A stretch of DNA of 64,000 nt, taken from the NCBI RefSeq assembly GCF_003751805.1, contig NZ_RKHQ01000001.1, forward strand, positions 558,001-622,000. Direction: 5' to 3'. Both the position numbers and the translations under genes were made by a program. The notes under the pieces were generated by a model that saw only the letters and a list, made by a program, of their open reading frames with translations, searched no databases and was not told where the DNA came from. This document shows, one piece after another, positions 62,641 to 64,000 of this stretch. Each line of letters begins with the position of its first letter. Within the stretch, counting starts at the first letter, position 1. The DNA is from Salana multivorans. GTDB lineage: Bacteria; Actinomycetota; Actinomycetes; Actinomycetales; Beutenbergiaceae.

Positions 62641-64000
62641 TCAGTTCTCCTTCTCTGACGGGGTGCGGACGGGGGTCGTCCTCGGTGCTGGAGGTGCGGC
62701 GGCGGTCAGCTCGGTCTTGGCGACCTTGAGGCTGCGGGTCTGCGGCAGTCGGTCGACCACCTCGACGACGCCGGGCACCTTGAAGTCGGCGAGGCGCTCG
62801 CGGCAGTAGGCGAGAACCGCCTCGACGTCGAGCCGAGCCCCGGGGCGCGGCACGACGACGGCCTTGACCGCCTCGTCGTGGATCGGGTCGGGGATGCCGA
62901 CGACGGCGGCGTCCGCGATGTCGGGGTGGCTCGTGAGCACGCCCTCGACCTGGGCCGGGGAGATATTCTCCCCCGCCCGCTTGATGAAGTGGCTGCGCCG
63001 GTCGACGAAGTAGAACCAGCCGTCGTGGTCGACGTAGCCGATGTCGCCGGTGAGCAGCCAGCCGTCGGCGTCGAACGCGGCGGCCGTCGCCTCGGGGTCC
63101 TCGAAGTACTCGAGCATGAGGGTCCGTCCCCGCACGCCGCGCAGACGGATCTCCCCCTCGACGCCGGGGGGCACCTCGCGCCCGTCCTCGTCGACGACGC
63201 GGGCCTCGTACCCGAGCCCGACGCGACCGATCGACGGCCAGCGACGCTCACCGAGCGGCGGGTCCGTGATGGCGCCGACGAGGCACTCGCTGTTGCCGTA
63301 GGAGTTGAGGATCCGCACGCCGAACCGGTCCTCGAACCGCTCCTTCTCCTCGTCGGTGACGGGGAGGTAATAGAGGACCTCCCGCACGTCGTTGTCCCGG
63401 TCCGCCGCGCGCTCCGGCTGGAGCAGCAGCGTGCGCAGGATCGTGGCGATCGCCTGGACGACGGTCGCGCCGTGCGCGCGCACCTGGCCCCAGAACCGGT
63501 TCGCCGAGTAGCGCTCGACCATGACGAGCGTCGCCCCCGCCATGACGACCGGCATGAGTGCGTTGAGCTGGAAGTTCACGTGGCAGGCCGGCATCGTCGT
63601 GAGCAGCCGGTCCTCCGGCCGCAGCGACGCCTGCCAGCCGACGAAGATGCCGGAGAACAGCAGGTTCGCGTGCGTCACCACGACGCCCTTCGGGCGGGCC
63701 GTCGATCCCGAGGTGAACACGATGGTCGCCGGGTCGTCGCTGGTGGGCTCCTCGTCGAAGACCGGCTCGGTACCCCGGCGGTCGCGCAGGTCCTCGAACC
63801 CGCCCGGCTCCCCCGTCCCCGCGACGACGACGCGATCGACGCGCACGCCACCCGTCGCGCCGCCGCGGTCGTACATCCCGGCGGTCGCCGGCTCGGCGAC
63901 GACGACGCTGGCCCGCACCCGCTCGAGGACGTCGCGGCACTCCTGCGCGCCCACCCGCGGGTGCAGCGGCACGGCGACGGCGCCGAGGACGGTCAGCCCG
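62641..64000 (-). CDS. CaiC-like acyl-CoA ligase (partial, N-terminus beyond window)
   Basis: AMP-binding CoA ligase, about 453 residues visible and open to the window end. P-loop TIVFTSGSTARPKGVVVTHAN, SYGNSECLVGAITDPPLG and RRWPSIGRVGLGYEARVVDE match crotonobetaine/carnitine-CoA ligase CaiC; the C-terminal GWFYFVDRRSHFIKRAGENI holds the hinge and catalytic region, with a late Lys in SLKVAKTEL. First visible gene of the operon with MaoC, MFS and fixABCX. Substrate could be carnitine, crotonobetaine or a related carboxylate; other acyl-CoA synthetases are not excluded. Confidence 0.88.
   Translation of the reverse strand, partial: GLTVLGAVAVPLHPRVGAQECRDVLERVRASVVVAEPATAGMYDRGGATGGVRVDRVVVAGTGEPGGFEDLRDRRGTEPVFDEEPTSDDPATIVFTSGSTARPKGVVVTHANLLFSGIFVGWQASLRPEDRLLTTMPACHVNFQLNALMPVVMAGATLVMVERYSANRFWGQVRAHGATVVQAIATILRTLLLQPERAADRDNDVREVLYYLPVTDEEKERFEDRFGVRILNSYGNSECLVGAITDPPLGERRWPSIGRVGLGYEARVVDEDGREVPPGVEGEIRLRGVRGRTLMLEYFEDPEATAAAFDADGWLLTGDIGYVDHDGWFYFVDRRSHFIKRAGENISPAQVEGVLTSHPDIADAAVVGIPDPIHDEAVKAVVVPRPGARLDVEAVLAYCRERLADFKVPGVVEVVDRLPQTRSLKVAKTELTAAAPPAPRTTPVRTPSEKEN

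Overview
The window is about 64 kb of very GC-rich chromosome with long GC3-biased reading frames. The content points to an actinobacterium of the Micrococcales, close to Cellulomonas, Isoptericola or Georgenia. The clues are a CIRCE-controlled stand-alone groEL, a DUF3263/LytR_C gene pair, a rpmG-hadA-like-hadB-like-murB neighbourhood with tRNA-Met and tRNA-Thr, and a sortase-anchored starch enzyme. The genus is inference.

Left arm (1-17.5 kb, mostly minus strand): an intracellular pullulanase cut by the window edge, a 2059-residue secreted and wall-anchored amylopullulanase, groEL with two CIRCE operators, an S9 peptidase, malate:quinone oxidoreductase, LytR_C and DUF3263 proteins, uracil-DNA glycosylase, an SGNH hydrolase and a META-domain lipoprotein. 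At 17.36-17.50 kb lies a headless C-terminal gene fragment.

Centre (17.5-32.0 kb): a phage-tail cluster bounded by that fragment and by the 3' end of tRNA-Thr(UGU). It opens with a divergent control region: on the minus strand an XRE repressor, an ImmA-type metalloprotease and a second DUF3263 protein; on the plus strand a Cro-like protein. A zinc-ribbon/HTH protein follows, then a non-contractile tail module: tail tube protein, tail assembly chaperone with a -1 frame extension, tape measure, distal tail and tail-tip proteins, and two tail-fibre-like proteins. A lysis module closes it: an M15+M23 endolysin, a membrane coiled-coil protein and a holin. I find no terminase, portal, capsid, head protease, integrase or replication gene. 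The best reading is a domesticated F-type (siphophage-like, non-contractile) tailocin with an ImmA/repressor switch. A decayed prophage is the alternative.

Right arm (32-64 kb): a DsbA-like thiol oxidoreductase; an araB-araD-araA operon with a LacI-type operator; a PadR-ABC ATPase-FtsX permease operon with a 14-bp inverted-repeat operator; murB; a divergent MFS/LacI pair; two MaoC/HadAB-like dehydratases; rpmG; tRNA-Met, tRNA-Thr(GGU) and tRNA-Tyr; rarD; a BCCT-family osmolyte transporter with a long structured leader; a lipoprotein phosphatase; an SDR; a KstD-like flavoprotein with a divergent TetR; YajQ and an esterase. It ends in a compact minus-strand operon: CaiC-like CoA ligase (cut by the window end), MaoC hydratase, MFS transporter, fixA, fixB, fixC, fixX. 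This resembles the carnitine cai/fix arrangement of enterobacteria.

Many gene ends carry very strong GC-rich hairpins. All terminator calls rest on inverted repeats read by eye.
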